A stretch of DNA of 64,000 nt from Drosophila pseudoobscura (taxonomy: Eukaryota; Arthropoda; Insecta; Diptera; Drosophilidae), in contig NC_046680.1 in assembly GCF_009870125.1 (NCBI RefSeq), positions 13,535,501 to 13,599,500 of the forward strand. Direction: 5' to 3'. Positions 1-11,768 of the stretch are shown here, piece after piece. Position 1 is the first letter of the stretch. Every line of letters begins with the position of its first letter. The notes beneath the pieces were generated by a model. The model was not told the origin of the DNA, searched no databases, and was given only the letters and a program-made list of their open reading frames with translations. A program made the position numbers and the translations under genes.

Positions 1-65
1 TGAGAATATTTGTTCTTTTTTTTTTTTAGTTTTTTGATATTTTTGTAGTTTTGTTTTGTGTTTAG

Positions 66-179
66 TTTGCGAACGATAAGCACCTGGCACCAAAGGTACA
101 GAAGAATTTCCTACGGCAGCAGGAGGAGCGGGTATTTGACCGAAGACCATACCGTGACGACCTCCTAAAGGTCTACCGG
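66..179 (+). other. Possible small coding exon, strand uncertain
   Basis: On the plus strand, a pyrimidine-rich tract ending GTGTTTAG is followed by 38 open codons (phase 0 to 0) and a good donor, CGG|GTATGT. The peptide is charged and helix-like, with FLRQQEERVF and RPYRDDLLKVYR, and uses mostly G/C third bases. The opposite strand is also open here: after an AG at about 191 it would give a Gly/Pro-rich peptide containing GRPLGGRHGMVFGQIP, and its phase would fit domino exon 3, which ends one base into a codon. Codon bias favours the plus strand, which would make it an exon of an unrecognised gene nested in a domino intron or entering from the left edge. I cannot decide between the two readings. 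Confidence 0.3.
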
Positions 180-189
180 GTATGTGACC

Positions 190-1298
190 TATATTATAAC
201 GATAACAATAACGATAACGATACAATTATGGTGAGTTGAGAGTGTGTGCGTTATAGGAATGTACATATGTGGGGAGGGTATTTGCATGGGATGTGATAGC
301 GAGAACAGAAATACAAATCATACAAATGAAGAACAAACAAAAATGTAATAAACAAAATTTGGAAATCAGAAACATTCGTAAATACAAAGAATTGTTTTTC
401 ATCCCAGTGGACCAAAACAAAAAAAAAAAACGACAAAATCGCGAGCGATTCACGGCAAAAAGAATTTTGTGATCAAAAAACAAACAATGTTTAAAGTCTA
501 GCTAAATGATCGCAAACGAGTGATAAGTGGATAAAATTGTATCTTTAAAGATATCGAATAAGGCCTGCAAATCAGCACAACATGATCAGGGATCACTGAA
601 CGGATGATAGATTGTGATGCACAAATTCATATTATGAATGAAAATCACTAAACATCGGCACTATCGTATGAAATCCATAAATGAGCGCTGAGCATGTTGT
701 GCTGGTGAGCGATTGATTTTTTTTACGGCGGAGCTGATTCCGTTAATTTAAAATGTTTGATTTTCGCGTAATTCTCGACTAAAAATTTTGGGTCCATTGG
801 GATAGTATAGCGTTTAAATGTGTGTCGTGTGTATGTGTATAAACTAACAAAATTAGCAACTGAATTTTGCTAGTTTTTTTTAATTTGATTTTGTGGTAAA
901 TATTAGTAGGACATAGTAGGATATAGTATTAGATGGCGGCCACAATATAAATGAGTTTAAATATGTTTATTTTGGTTTCATGTGAGTGCAGGACGTGCGT
1001 TGGCAGTTGGCACGATTCGGTTACGGTTACGGTTCGGTTACAGGAGTTCGAGTTGGTATGCAGTTGGCTAAAGTTTTTTGGCAATGATTTTAAAATTTCA
1101 ATTTGGCGTTAACATAGAAAAAATAATGAACGGAATGGAATGAAACGATAAAACATCTTGTAAAAACGCAGTAACAGAAAATACAGTATCTTTTGATCGA
1201 ACAGTCGAACAAACACAACAAAAACACAAACAAAAATAATGGTAAAAATGAGAGGTTTGATCCACTTTTGGGGGATCCATTGAATACATCAAATTTAC
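190..1298. other. Intronic sequence of domino, no exon seen
   Basis: This stretch follows the donor of domino exon 3 on the minus strand. It is AT-rich, with A and T runs and an imperfect AACGAT/AACAAT repeat at about 197-222. The next domino coding exon that I would expect from the known protein is not present, so it must lie beyond the left edge. No convincing ORF or RNA gene is visible. Confidence 0.6.
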
Positions 1299-2846
1299 CT
1301 TGCTGCGTTAGCTGGACAACAGCGGCGGGTAGTTTTGTTGAAATGGCCACTGGTGTGGCGCCCACGGCTGGAATCTTGATCTCCGCCTCCGGTGGATGAA
1401 CATTACCGCTTGCCTCGACTAGACTGCCGCTTGTGGTGGTAGATGTGCTTGCTGCTGGTGTGGTTGCAGCTGGGGCGGGACTGCTGCTGCTGCTGTTGCT
1501 CGTCGAGTGGCTTGCAGTTGCTGTTGCTGCTGCCCCTGCAGCTGCGGGAGTTACCGTAGTGCTGCTGCCAATCTTTTCTGGCAATTGAGATTGCGTATTC
1601 TGGGGAAAAACAGATACAAAAATCTTTAGTATTCTGTAAAATAAAACCTACGCGGTCAACGGTAGTTGATAACAATATTCCATCAGACAAATGCCTCGCA
1701 ACTGCGAACATCCTTTTAACAGCCAAAATCAATCAAAAATAGACCGATAACGGCGCTCAGTTGAATTGTAACATCACTTGGCTAACATATCTAGGCGTTT
1801 ATAGTAATTTTTGCTAACCGCTTTCACTGTGCTATTGCTGATTCCGTCCACCTGTTGTCCAGTCGTCCCGGTGTTGCTTGTTCCGCTTATCACCGTCGTC
1901 GTCGTCGTCTCCAGAGTTGCTTGTTGCGGAGTTGGAGTTCTCTGGGCTTGGGCCGCACCGGATGCCGCTGACGTGCTAGGTTTATCCTCGTGTACCAGCT
2001 GATCTATACGATTTGCATTGCTGTAGCTGATGAATTGCGGGGTTGGTGTCTTTTTACGCCACGCAGGGTAGTCCATCATACTGCCGCCGTTTTGTAGGTA
2101 AAAGTATTCGGACACATTTTCAAGATGCCTGTGGAGGGGAATTTAAAGCGTGAGCACGAAAAGCCGCACTATGCAAGGCACGATAATCGATCATACCTTT
2201 CCTTAAGAGTACGCAAAATCTGCAATTTCTGCTGGAGAATGCGCTTCTTGAGCGCATTCGAGTCTTGCAGGGCTTCCGAAGATACCCCACCGACTTCGCT
2301 GCTGGAGGCCACAGAAGCCGGCAGCAGGGAGCCAACAATATTGCTGCTGGCAGTCCCGACAATGCTGCTGCTCGCCTGGCTGGAGTTCGGACTGTTGTCC
2401 AAACGCTGACGCTTGGCCTGCGGCGGCGAGGCGGAGGCTTCTATGATGCTCGTGGTGGCGGAGTGGGCGGATGAGACGAGTGTGGTTGTGGTTGTAGGTG
2501 GTGCTGCTACTGGCGTGGCTGCCGTTGCCTCTGTCGTTTGCTGTTGTGGCGGCAAGGGCGACAGCGGCACAGGCAGCTGCGCACTGGGCAGCTGCTGCTG
2601 TTGGTGTTGTCTACTGATACTACGGACTCCTTTCGGTTGTGCTGAGTAGCGGGAAGCCGGTAGGGCTGCTGCTGTTGTTCTATTGCTGGTCACTGTTGTT
2701 GTTGTTGTAGCCGCCGTTGTTGTTGTGTTCAATTTTGGGAGTGCAACTGATTTTTCCGTAGAGTGTAAAGTTACGCGGTCTGACACAGCAGGAGGGGCCG
2801 GGCTTAGCCCTTCATGCCCCCCTCCTGCTGAATTACCTTCATTCAT
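1299..2846 (-). CDS. dom: Domino, SWI2/SNF2-family (p400/SRCAP-like) chromatin remodeller, N-terminal exons only
   Basis: Three coding exons are visible: 2846-2197, 2128-1819 and 1599-1299. The introns have GT-AG ends, the phases agree, and the junction gives LKERHLENVSEYFY. About 420 residues are encoded: a Ser/Thr/Gln/Ala-rich low-complexity N-terminus, a short helical segment (NALKKRILQQKLQILR), then MMDYPAWRKKTPTPQF and more low complexity ending VQLTQQG. I recognise these from Drosophila Domino, the ATPase of the fly Tip60/SWR1-type complexes that exchanges H2A variants in chromatin. The HSA, ATPase and C-terminal regions lie off the left edge. I chose the ATG at 2846 because it gives MNEGNSAGGG as in the known protein; the frame stays open upstream to an ATG at 2927, adding 27 residues. 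The donor of the second exon (GCG|GTTAGC) is weak but fits the frame. Confidence 0.9.
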
Positions 2847-3653
2847 GTTTGAGACATCTGCAAGTACACCAAACGATATGGATCTTTCGCTATTATTTTG
2901 AATTATCATTGGTTTGGCGGGAAACATTCGCTTTGCCGCTTTCGGCTCATCCGGCAGAAGAGCACATGTTCTGCACCCACCTTTTGCTTGATATAACTTT
3001 TTTAAAATTTGCTTCTACAGTGTATATGAAATGCTTAGCGTAGTATCCAGTTTCCGTAAAGCTAAGCAATAAAATAAGAGACATCCTGAAATGAGCTTAT
3101 CACAAAACTTTTCCCCTCCTCGTTGCACGCAAACGCACCGAAAATGCAACTCTGCGCTTGGCATTTTCTTCGATTTTTCTTTCTCTACACACGCGTTTTC
3201 TAAGGCCAGATTACGTGACCACCATTTAAAAGTACATATATTCACAATTAATTGAAAGAATTATATTTGTTTAAATTTCAAGACATTTTAGCTCTCAAAA
3301 CTATCAGACATCTCTCTCAAACATGTGCGAAAACGCCGCAGTCAGAAAGAGACGACCATATATACGATATGGCGTCGGTTCTTTGTGTTTGTGTGCGCAG
3401 CAGCCACTTTTATATACTGGGCGGACATTTTTTCACAATTTTTCTTACGCCTACCTCAGATGGGGAGAAATTTTAATCACAAAATATCCACATCTCTGCG
3501 ATACATCCGTGCAGAAAACTTGAGCGGACGCGTTGTAAAAACCGTGCCGCACTCAATTATGTATGAATTAAACCGTATTTTCTGCACTAAATACTAAAAA
3601 TAACTTTTTGTCTGCGGAAAAAACGCGTGACTGCGATTTTGACAGGAAGTGAG

Positions 3654-4010
3654 CAGATTAGTGATGACAAAAACATCGATGCATCGAGCATCGATGTTTT
3701 TCAGCCGATGTTTTTGCTGCTACCGATGTTGAGTGATGTATCGATGTTTTGTTGACAAATAGTACTTATTTGAAATATTAGTTATCTCTGATCTACAATG
3801 ATATGTAAAAGACTGCTATTAAAGATCAAGTTTAATTTTTCCTTTGTGGAATATTCGTTTTGTAATCAAATGGGAAATATTTGAAACATCGGTCATACAT
3901 CGATGCATCGAAGAATAAATCCGATTTATCAATCCAACATCGATGTTTGATTTTGACAACATCGATAGTCATCGACATCGATGTTTTCATTTAAACTTAC
4001 ATCACTGGAG
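3654..4010. promoter_or_regulatory. Cluster of seven ATCGAT (DRE/BEAF-like) sites in an imperfect inverted arrangement
   Basis: ATCGAT occurs at 3675, 3690, 3740, 3899, 3939, 3961 and 3977, most of them within ACATCGATGTTT or CATCGATGCATCG. The block starts near TTAGTGATG and ends near CATCACTGG, so its borders are rough reverse complements that resemble Ohler motif 7. WATCGATW is the DRE bound by DREF and overlaps CGATA-type BEAF-32 sites. A housekeeping promoter or insulator role for the dom/Gnptab pair is inference. Confidence 0.6.
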
Positions 4011-4018
4011 CAGATAAA

Positions 4019-4029
4019 CAGTGTGACCG
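4019..4029 (-). promoter_or_regulatory. Core-promoter Motif 1 (M1BP-type) site, inverted
   Basis: CAGTGTGACCG is the reverse complement of the fly core-promoter Motif 1, YGGTCACACTR. Its orientation would suit leftward transcription, possibly dom. Confidence 0.5.
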
Positions 4030-4039
4030 CGGAGTTATT

Positions 4040-4340
4040 GATAAAGTATACCGTTCGACCCTCAGAAATATACCGAAACATACCATCGAAGATCTATTTT
4101 ACATATTCCTCGTTTTTGATATTCCGTGGACTATTACTAACTGTATAGAACATTTAGCCATGCCCACATAATTTTATACGATTAATAAATCTATTTTTTA
4201 CTTAACTGGTTTATTCCAAATACTTGCTTTAATTTGATTTCTATATACGTTGAAAATTGGCAAAATTTACCATTATATACCGATGTACCGTAAATATACC
4301 GTCGGTTCAATTTTGACCTAAAAAATTCTGTAAACGGTCA
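4040..4340 (+). repeat. Dispersed repeat family, copy A
   Basis: The core reads AGAACATTTAGCCATGCCCA followed by CATAATTTTATACGATT, at about 4147-4193. It is flanked by ATATACCG-type runs at 4049-4085 and about 4275-4305. The same order of blocks recurs near 18.0-18.6, 31.05-31.34, 52.85-54.1 and 62.9-63.4 kb. No ORF or clear terminal inverted repeat is visible, so it is probably a non-autonomous element. It sits between dom and Gnptab, genes that I remember as lying in different bands of D. melanogaster 2R. Confidence 0.75.
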
Positions 4341-4362
4341 CCCTGCAGATTCCGTTGATTAT

Positions 4363-4373
4363 CAGTGTGACCA
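4363..4373 (-). promoter_or_regulatory. Second inverted Motif 1 site, near the Gnptab start
   Basis: CAGTGTGACCA matches the reverse complement of Motif 1 and lies about 120 bases upstream of the Gnptab start codon, a plausible place for the transcription start. Confidence 0.5.
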
Positions 4374-4451
4374 TAGCCTATCGTGCGGTTAATTGATTTA
4401 GGTCAAAAACCAAAACAAACCATTTCACTTGTGTGTTGTTTTCTTTTTACG

Positions 4452-4481
4452 ATGAAATCATCAATGAAATGTGCACTGTAA
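4452..4481 (+). other. Upstream ORF of nine codons before Gnptab
   Basis: ATG AAA TCA TCA ATG AAA TGT GCA CTG TAA ends ten bases before the Gnptab ATG at 4492. If it lies in the mRNA, it could reduce or gate translation of the main ORF. The last bases also read as a possible donor (CACT|GTAAGT), which would instead make this a separate first exon. Confidence 0.4.
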
Positions 4482-4491
4482 GTCTCTGAGG

Positions 4492-6597
4492 ATGCGTCTG
4501 CGCCGCCGTTCGTGGCAACGTAAAATGCGGCGCGCCATCGAGCAGCTGAAGATGCAGTCGCGCCGCAAGCTGCAGCTGGTTTCTGGTAGGATCTAGTTTT
4601 TGGACACTTGTCATCTGGAATAATCGTAGTTTTTCTTACCTACCAGTGGTTGGCGGGCTGTGCTTGATGTTCTGGCTGGGTGGCAGTCTGATGTCTATAT
4701 CCGAGGACAACCAGATTAGTGACAACAACATCCCCTGCACGCCCATCGACGTCGTCTATACCTGGGTGAACGGTTCAGATCCCAGCTTTATCGAGGCCAT
4801 CAGTCGGTTTGACCCCAACTATGATCCCTCGCGGTTCGACGATAAGAACGAGCTGCGGTACTCACTGCGCTCGCTGGAGAAGCACGCCAGCTGGATTCGC
4901 CACGTGTATATTGTGACCAATGGCCAGATTCCCAACTGGCTGGATCTTAGCTACGAGCGCGTCACTGTGGTTCCCCACGAGGTGCTGGCCCCTGACCCGG
5001 CGCAGCTGCCGACGTTCTCTAGTGCGGCCATCGAGACATTCCTGCATCGTATTCCAACGCTGTCCAAGAGATTTCTGTACTTAAACGACGATATATTCCT
5101 GGGGGCGCCGCTCTTTCCGGAAGATCTGTATACGGAGGCAGAAGGTGTTCGGGTCTATCAGGCTTGGATGGTCCCCGACTGCGCCTTGGACTGTCCCTGG
5201 ACGTATATAGGAGATGGGGCCTGTGACCGCCACTGCAACATTGATGCATGCCAGTTCGATGGCGGGGACTGCAGCGATACGGAGCAGCCGGACGGTTCCC
5301 ACATCGTCATGCACAGCCAGGAGACGCACGAGGAGGAAGCAGCTCCTTCTACAATACACAAATTCCCGCACCTGGGCCTGCAGAAGCTAATCAAGGAGAG
5401 CTCCTCGAACTTCAAGGATGTAATGCGGCATCGTAACGTGTCTACCCTGCTCGAGCTACGGCGCATTGTGGAGCGCTTCAACAAGGACAAGCTAATGTCA
5501 CTCAATCCCGATCTGGAGGACAGCAGCACAGTGATGCCGACGAGCCAGCGTAACGTACTGCACAAGGAGGATTTCAAGTCATCCACAGACATCTATTCGC
5601 ACTCCCTAATTGTCACCAACATGCTGCTGAATAAGGCCTATGGCTTCAAGGCTCGCCATGTCCTGGCTCACGTGGGCTTCCTGCTCGACCGCGACATTGT
5701 TGACGCCATGCAGCTCCGTTTCCCGCAGCAGGTCCTGGACACGGCTCATCAGCGCTTCCGCTCAGCCACAGACATACAGTACGCCTTTGCCTACTACTCC
5801 TTCCTTATGAGCGAGACGCAGCTGCTGAGCGTGGAGGAGATCTTCGACGATTTTGACACGGATGCTTCCGGAACCTGGTCAGACCGGGAGGTGCGTACAT
5901 TTCTCACTCGCATGTATTCCCCGCCCTTGGACTGGTCTGCGATGCACTACTTTGAGGAGGTTGTTCAGAACTGCACCCGAGCCTTGGGTCTATATGTCAC
6001 CCCCGATACAGTGGTGCATTCGACGTTGGTCTATGAGCGCTACGAGGACTCCAATCTGGTAGGTGACTGGAATAGCTCGAAGAAAACAACTAACTGTTCC
6101 TTTCACAGCCAACTATAACGCGGGAACTGGTCGCCCGCTGCCCCCTGCTGGCCGAAGCCCTCACGTCCAATTTTGGGAAGCGCTCCAGATACCGCTACAA
6201 CATCAGTCCGAAGCGGTCCTTGCACAGCAACTTTATGATGCTCACCTCGAATCTCACGGAGGTTGTGGAGTCCCTGGACAAGATGCGTCGTAATCCGCGG
6301 AAGTTCAACTGCATCAACGACAATCTGGATGTCAGGCGGACGGAGGACAACGATCTAGTGCGCCATCTGCTCGAGGACTTCTACCTCTCGTTTTTCCCGC
6401 GACGCAGTAAGTTCGAGTTGCCGCCGCAGTTTCGCAATCGCTACGAATCCTGGCGCGATTACCAGAGGTGGCGTCGTCGGAAGCGTGCCGTCCTCGTTGT
6501 GGGCTATGGCGTCAGCCTTCTCCTGATCATCTTCCTACTGCGCTTCATGTGCCTCCACAAGGCCAAGTTTGTGAGGCGCTGTGTACAGCGCCTGTAG
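4492..6597 (+). CDS. Gnptab: GNPTAB-like N-acetylglucosamine-1-phosphotransferase (Stealth family), type II/III Golgi membrane protein
   Basis: Three exons (4492-4585, 4647-6058, 6109-6597) join in frame to 664 codons. The order is: a short basic N-terminus; a membrane segment at about 32-48; Stealth region 1 (DVVYTWVNGSDPSF, about 66); region 2 (ELRYSLRSLEKHASW and YIVTNGQIP); one Notch/LNR-type Cys-rich repeat at about 212-240; region 3 with TDIYSHSLIVTNMLLNKAY; an EF-hand-like loop (DFDTDASGTWSD); region 4 (CINDNLD); and a second membrane helix at about 628-650. Vertebrate GNPTAB makes the mannose-6-phosphate tag on lysosomal enzymes. The fly protein is about half that length, and flies lack a classical M6P receptor, so its substrate is uncertain. 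Poly(A) signals AATAAA lie at 6778 and 6785. Confidence 0.9.
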
Positions 6598-9500
6598 AAT
6601 CGGACGGGAGAGTTTTCTTTTGTAATGTGATACGTTGTAACTTTTGAGATATTGGCCATTTCTGCATGCAATCATAGTCAAATTTAGTGTTAGGCCATGT
6701 GCAAGGCTATTTTTCTAGATGTTTAAGCGCAAAATGGAGGCTTTGCAGTGCAATGGTTGTGTTCTTTAGCAGTCAAAAATAAATAATAAACACTTCCAAT
6801 TAAACATTCCAAATCGAAGCAATTCAATTTGAGCGCTCTCTATCAATGGCCCTCCAAGTCGATCGAAACGAGAAGCAGGGCCCAACAAAAGCTAGCTGCT
6901 GTGGCACACCGCTGCTGCAGCTATAATTCGAAAGAATTCTTACAGAAAACGTTATATTAAATTAGTTTTTTTAGGTTTATTGGTTTGGCTGCTGTCCAGT
7001 TCCCCAGATTGCTGCCAGCACTTAGCATCTCCATCTCCTCCACTGGCTCGCCTCCCCTGGCGCGTCGATGATTACCGCAAAATTTGAGCGCCCGCTGAGC
7101 GGTGGGCGTTGCCAAACAATTCAGTTGTGGCACACACACACACACACACACACCACACAAACTACGTCATCACTTTTTTGGTGCTTGCGGACAGGGCCCA
7201 CTCGGTGGGTGGTTTGTAATTATGGACATGCGCCACCCACTCCGTGGCATTGCGGCACATTAAGCGCTGGCGTTGAAATTATAGCAACAAAAAACGGAGA
7301 CTCCGCAGCAAGTTGGCACTTTGCGGGCCCGGAAGTCGGTGGGCGGAACTAGAGCGAGTCCAGACAGACTGATACGGGTCGCTATGCGCGCGCGTGTGTG
7401 TGTGTGTATCTGTATCTGCATCTGTATCTATGTATGCGCCTGTGTCTGTGTCTGTGGGCGTTGCCAAGAAGAAAGCTCCCCAGTGCCGTGCCCTGTCCAT
7501 ATGATGATGATGATTTGCTTTTGTGCATCGAACATCTTCTTTTTTTATTATTTTGGCTTTTATTTTGCCAACTCACCAAATCACATGTGGCCGGGGAGCT
7601 GTGGGTGTGGCATCGGCATCCCATCCCATCCGGATGCTGTGGCATAAATTGCGTCCGTCGTTTTTTAGTCAGTGGCTTAAGTGGGGATTGCTCTGTCTCT
7701 GTTATAAAGAGCAGGAGAAGTGGCTCTGCGGGAAGTCCCCCTTGCTATGTGACTCTCTCTTTTTCTGGACAGGAATATCAATTATCTAAACGGCAGCTCG
7801 AATCTTATCAATTATCTACCCATCTCCACACGTGTGTCCTTTGCAGGCATATATTCAAACTGTTTAAACGTGCCACTGAAGAGGACACGTAGGCCCTTCC
7901 AAACCACTGGCCTCGTAACTCATCCTAAATGATCTCTAGTTGGGCCACCCAGGGACTCCGATTCGAAAACGGACTCACAATACGTGCACACGCCACAATT
8001 TGGTTTATTATGTGCTCAGATCCCTACCCTCTTTTCAGATCTCAGTGCGTTCTACCACGGAGCGGAAGTGGTTGTGGTTTGGGAGACCTCTCAGTCCCCT
8101 GATTAATGTCGGATCGTCATGCCAAATTATGCAAAAAGATTAGCTCTGTTTTGTGCGTGTGGGCGATCCATATATCTAGATCTGAACGGAGGTTGGGATA
8201 CGGATATCCTGTCGGGAAACTGCATTTTCTGGATATACATTTTAAAAGGAATAAGAAGGCAATACAAGGAATAGTTAGTTAGATAATAGTCGCGATTTTG
8301 ATGGATATTTGCTTCCCTTTGGCAGTTTGGGACGTAAAAATATACATCGGTTAGCGGGGAAAACCTTCAAGAAAAACTGAGGCAATCTTCAGGGATTCCA
8401 TTCTTTATTCTATATTCTCCTGCAAATATTTCCTCTTCCAAGTTAAGTTCTTCTGCCCCAAAACACTTCCCAGACCTCTGAAGAGCCGACCCTTTGGCGG
8501 CTGCCCAGGCCCCAAACCCAGACCCCAGACCCCAGACACTTGGACACCCGTTTCTAATATTCTTCTCGGAATCGTTTAGTTCAGTGTAAAAGGGGGGGCA
8601 GTGTGCACGTATATGTAATTGGATGGCACGGAATCGTTGGACACATTTTGACAAACGGCTTCCTTCGTGACCAAGTGCGAGCCGTGAAAAGTCTTTTGAA
8701 AATTGTTCAATTCGAATATAAATTTTCATATTTTTATTGAAATTGATTATTTCTGTTGGTTAATTATTGCATTATTCATGCAGTCGGCACTTTGTTCTGT
8801 TCATTCGCTTGCGGTGAAATAATGCCAGCCCCCGCAATGTAATACATAATTATTTTCAAATTGTTTGTGAAACTCCCGCCCCCAGAGGCCGTGTGGGAGA
8901 GTGGAGGCGAGGAGGCGTGCCTGCAGCGACATATTGAATATGAAAATGCAGTATAAATAAAGAATTAAGACATTAAATCGTTCATTGAGGCAATTTACAT
9001 TCATTATTATTACGAGTTCGAGGTACGTGCCCATAAGCCATGGGAATTGGAATACGGACGGACAGTGGCGGATCGGACAGTTGGGGAGAGACACGGACAA
9101 CCAGAGACAGAGACGGACTCCGACGGCAACGGCAACGGCGACGGCGACGGCGACACTGCTTCATTGATGAGGGACTGGGAAAAGGTCTGCCCCTTGCATT
9201 CTTTATATTTCGGTTTTGGAAATTAATAAAATCATAAAATTGTAATTAATTAATTCACAAAACCAAATGAAAAGAAAACAAGTAAGAGTGCATTTGGCAG
9301 AGAGAGATTCGACAAGGCAGGTACCCTTTAGGCAAGTGGAAAGAGGAGACTTCGAACTTGTATATAAGACTCTTTCGAGATACCAAAGCTAGCTCAAAGC
9401 TGCCTACAATAGCACGAACATACCACCTTACCTTGATTCTTTGAGAGTCTCTTTTATATACATATATTGACGTCCATATATCTCCATTATATGGCAGCCC

Positions 9501-11768
9501 AATATACTTCACCTGATACCCCATTGGCTGTCCGCAGCAGAGAGAGAGCAATGTCGCCGCCGGTAGCTGCCGCCTGTCCGACCTGACGGATCGTCATCGC
9601 TGGCCGCTGATTAGGGATTCAGGTGCGTGAGTGCATTTTCGTTTGATTCTTTTTGTGTGTTTCGGCCTTCTTCAGCAGAATTTGAACAGTCGGAGCCAGG
9701 CTCTGGGTGCCCGATCGTTCGTCTTTGGGGGACGGGACTGACAGATCGGCTGGCAATGCCAGCAATGAATGGTCGCCTCGCAGCCCCCTGGCACTCTGAT
9801 TGTGGTGTCCCCCCTTTGGGGGGCTTACATGCCGCTTACATTGCTGATTGCCGCTGATTGTCCATGAGGGGCAGTCACTCCGTGTCCACTTTGCATACGA
9901 TTTCATGGAGATATTTCTGATGTCTCTGGCCGCTGACAAGTGCACTTTAATGAGTCGTCCTCGGTGCCTTTGAAGGTCTGTGTCTCCGTCACAGTGGCTT
10001 AAGGCTCTTGGCCGGGCTAGCAACAAACTTGCAACAGAGCAGGCAACGTTCTCCCTCTGCTTTGCCACATGTGTTGCCTAACTATGCACAAAAGTGGGCG
10101 TGCCCCGGCCTTATGACAAATTATGACAGCGCGCATTCATGGCTTGATTTATGGCTGTCCCTGCATTCAACGATGACCCCCTTTTCCTACTGGACTCGCA
10201 GCAGGATCAGCATTTGAATCTCCACCCTGCCTGCCGTCCGCAACGCCAACCGATTTACTTCTGTTTTTTTTTTTAATGATTTTAAAGTGATTTTTAACGT
10301 GCTGCATTACGGCTGCTTAGCTGTTCAGCTCAACACAAATCCGCGCGTAATTAATGGCAATATAATTTACAACAAAGGCAAATCTGGCAAAGGGGGTGAA
10401 CCGAAGGCAGGAGAAAATCACAGACTTGGGCAGATTCCCATGTTCCAGCCACAGAAGCAGCCACAGAAGCGACGGCCACAACGAACTGTAAATGAGCTGC
10501 ACACGGAATCGCACGTTTGATAGTAGGGGAGTGATACGTACATATGTTCGTGATAGAACATATATTGGTTTGGTTCCAGTTTCGTTTTCCCTATACACTG
10601 TAGCGCATTCCCTGAACCATTCAAGCCGAGCCCTGTTCCTGCTTCCCACTTTGTTCATTTGCCGCAATCTCAGTGCCAGCTTCCGATTCAGATTCAGATT
10701 CAGTTCGAGTCGAGGCAAAAGAGCATCCACAGGGCAAGGGCAATCCCGCAGCCGGCAGCAAATTGCCTGCAAAGTGTTACAATAATAAAAACTCATGCTT
10801 GGAGGCGTGTCCCAACATAAAGCTGAAAACGAGACGACAACGATCCGCACAGGGGTGATGTGATGGCAAAGGCATAGCCATAGGCCCTGGGGTGGGTTTC
10901 CACCTCCTTTTGCCTTTTGCCTCCTGCCTTTTGCCACAATTAGAGAGTGATGTGGGGAGAAAGGCAGAGGAGTGTGGGGCGAGCAGTGGGCTACAACAAA
11001 CAAAAGTCAATTGTCGAGGCAAAAGGAGGCAGCAGCCAATAAGTTGCTAATGCAATTAGAAATTCACACCAGGGGAGGGAGAACAGAGCTGAGGCGGATC
11101 CTGCTGCACAGCAGGGCTAATAAGTCATAGGGGAAGCAGGAACAGGGAACCAGGAACCAGGCATCAGGATCCTGCTGGCTGCCTGCCACTGAAGAGGCGT
11201 GACACGTGAGACACCTGGAGTGATTGTTTGCCATCGCTCCGCTCCGCTCCGCTCTGCTTCTGGCTCTCCCCTCCATCAGGAGCAGCCGCATCAGCAGCAC
11301 TCCCAGGCTCTCGTTTTGTGACAATTTGGTGCGTTAAATTACAAAAATTAGTCACAGATAAATCGAGTCAACTCGAACTTCAACTTCAACTTTGGTCACT
11401 CTCGCCTCTGCTGTTAGGTCGGTCCTCTGGGCCGTGTTAAATCGCACAAATTGGCAGTTTAATTGTTCCAATTGACATCGAAACGAGTCCCCGAGCACTG
11501 CCTGACTCTGACAGGGCGTTCTCAGGCAACCATCCCCATCCTGCAGGATTTATGTCCGTTTATGTGGTTTGCTGCATATACACTCGTACTCGTACGCGCA
11601 CTCGACTCATAATGAGATAATGAGAGATCGTGGAGGCCAAAAGTGGGCAGGAACCGAATTCGATTTTTATATTGTTTTATTTACAAAAAAAGAAACTTCA
11701 TGACAACTGAACATCCTTTCTTTTCCTTCTTATGTGTATGTACAGTAGATTCTGTAAGCAGAACCCGA
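6598..11768. other. Gnptab-unpg intergenic region, no gene seen
   Basis: Apart from the Gnptab 3' UTR, the 5.2 kb hold no credible ORF. Visible simple repeats are a CA run (about 7132-7152), a GT/TCTGTA run (about 7395-7455), an interspersed CAGACCCC repeat (about 8515-8540) and a CGGCAACGGCGACGG run (about 9121-9153). The sequence downstream of unpg may hold enhancers of that developmental regulator; no specific element can be named by eye. Confidence 0.6.
7132..7156. repeat. CA microsatellite
   Basis: About ten CA units directly after GTTGTGG. Confidence 0.9.

Larger units (their letters stand above)
2928..4451. promoter_or_regulatory. Divergent intergenic/promoter region between dom and Gnptab
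   Basis: The region should hold the start sites and 5' UTRs of dom (leftward) and Gnptab (rightward). It contains a block of seven ATCGAT sites (3654-4010), a copy of a dispersed repeat (about 4040-4340) and two inverted Motif 1 sites. The proximal 700 bases next to dom are probably its 5' UTR or promoter; I see no firmly supported non-coding exon boundary there. Confidence 0.6.

Noticed and set aside
1090-1298. Extension of domino exon 3 past its donor to a stop at 1090
   Set aside because: The sequence after CAAG|GTAAATTT becomes Phe/Cys/Val-rich and unlike Domino; a proper donor is present.
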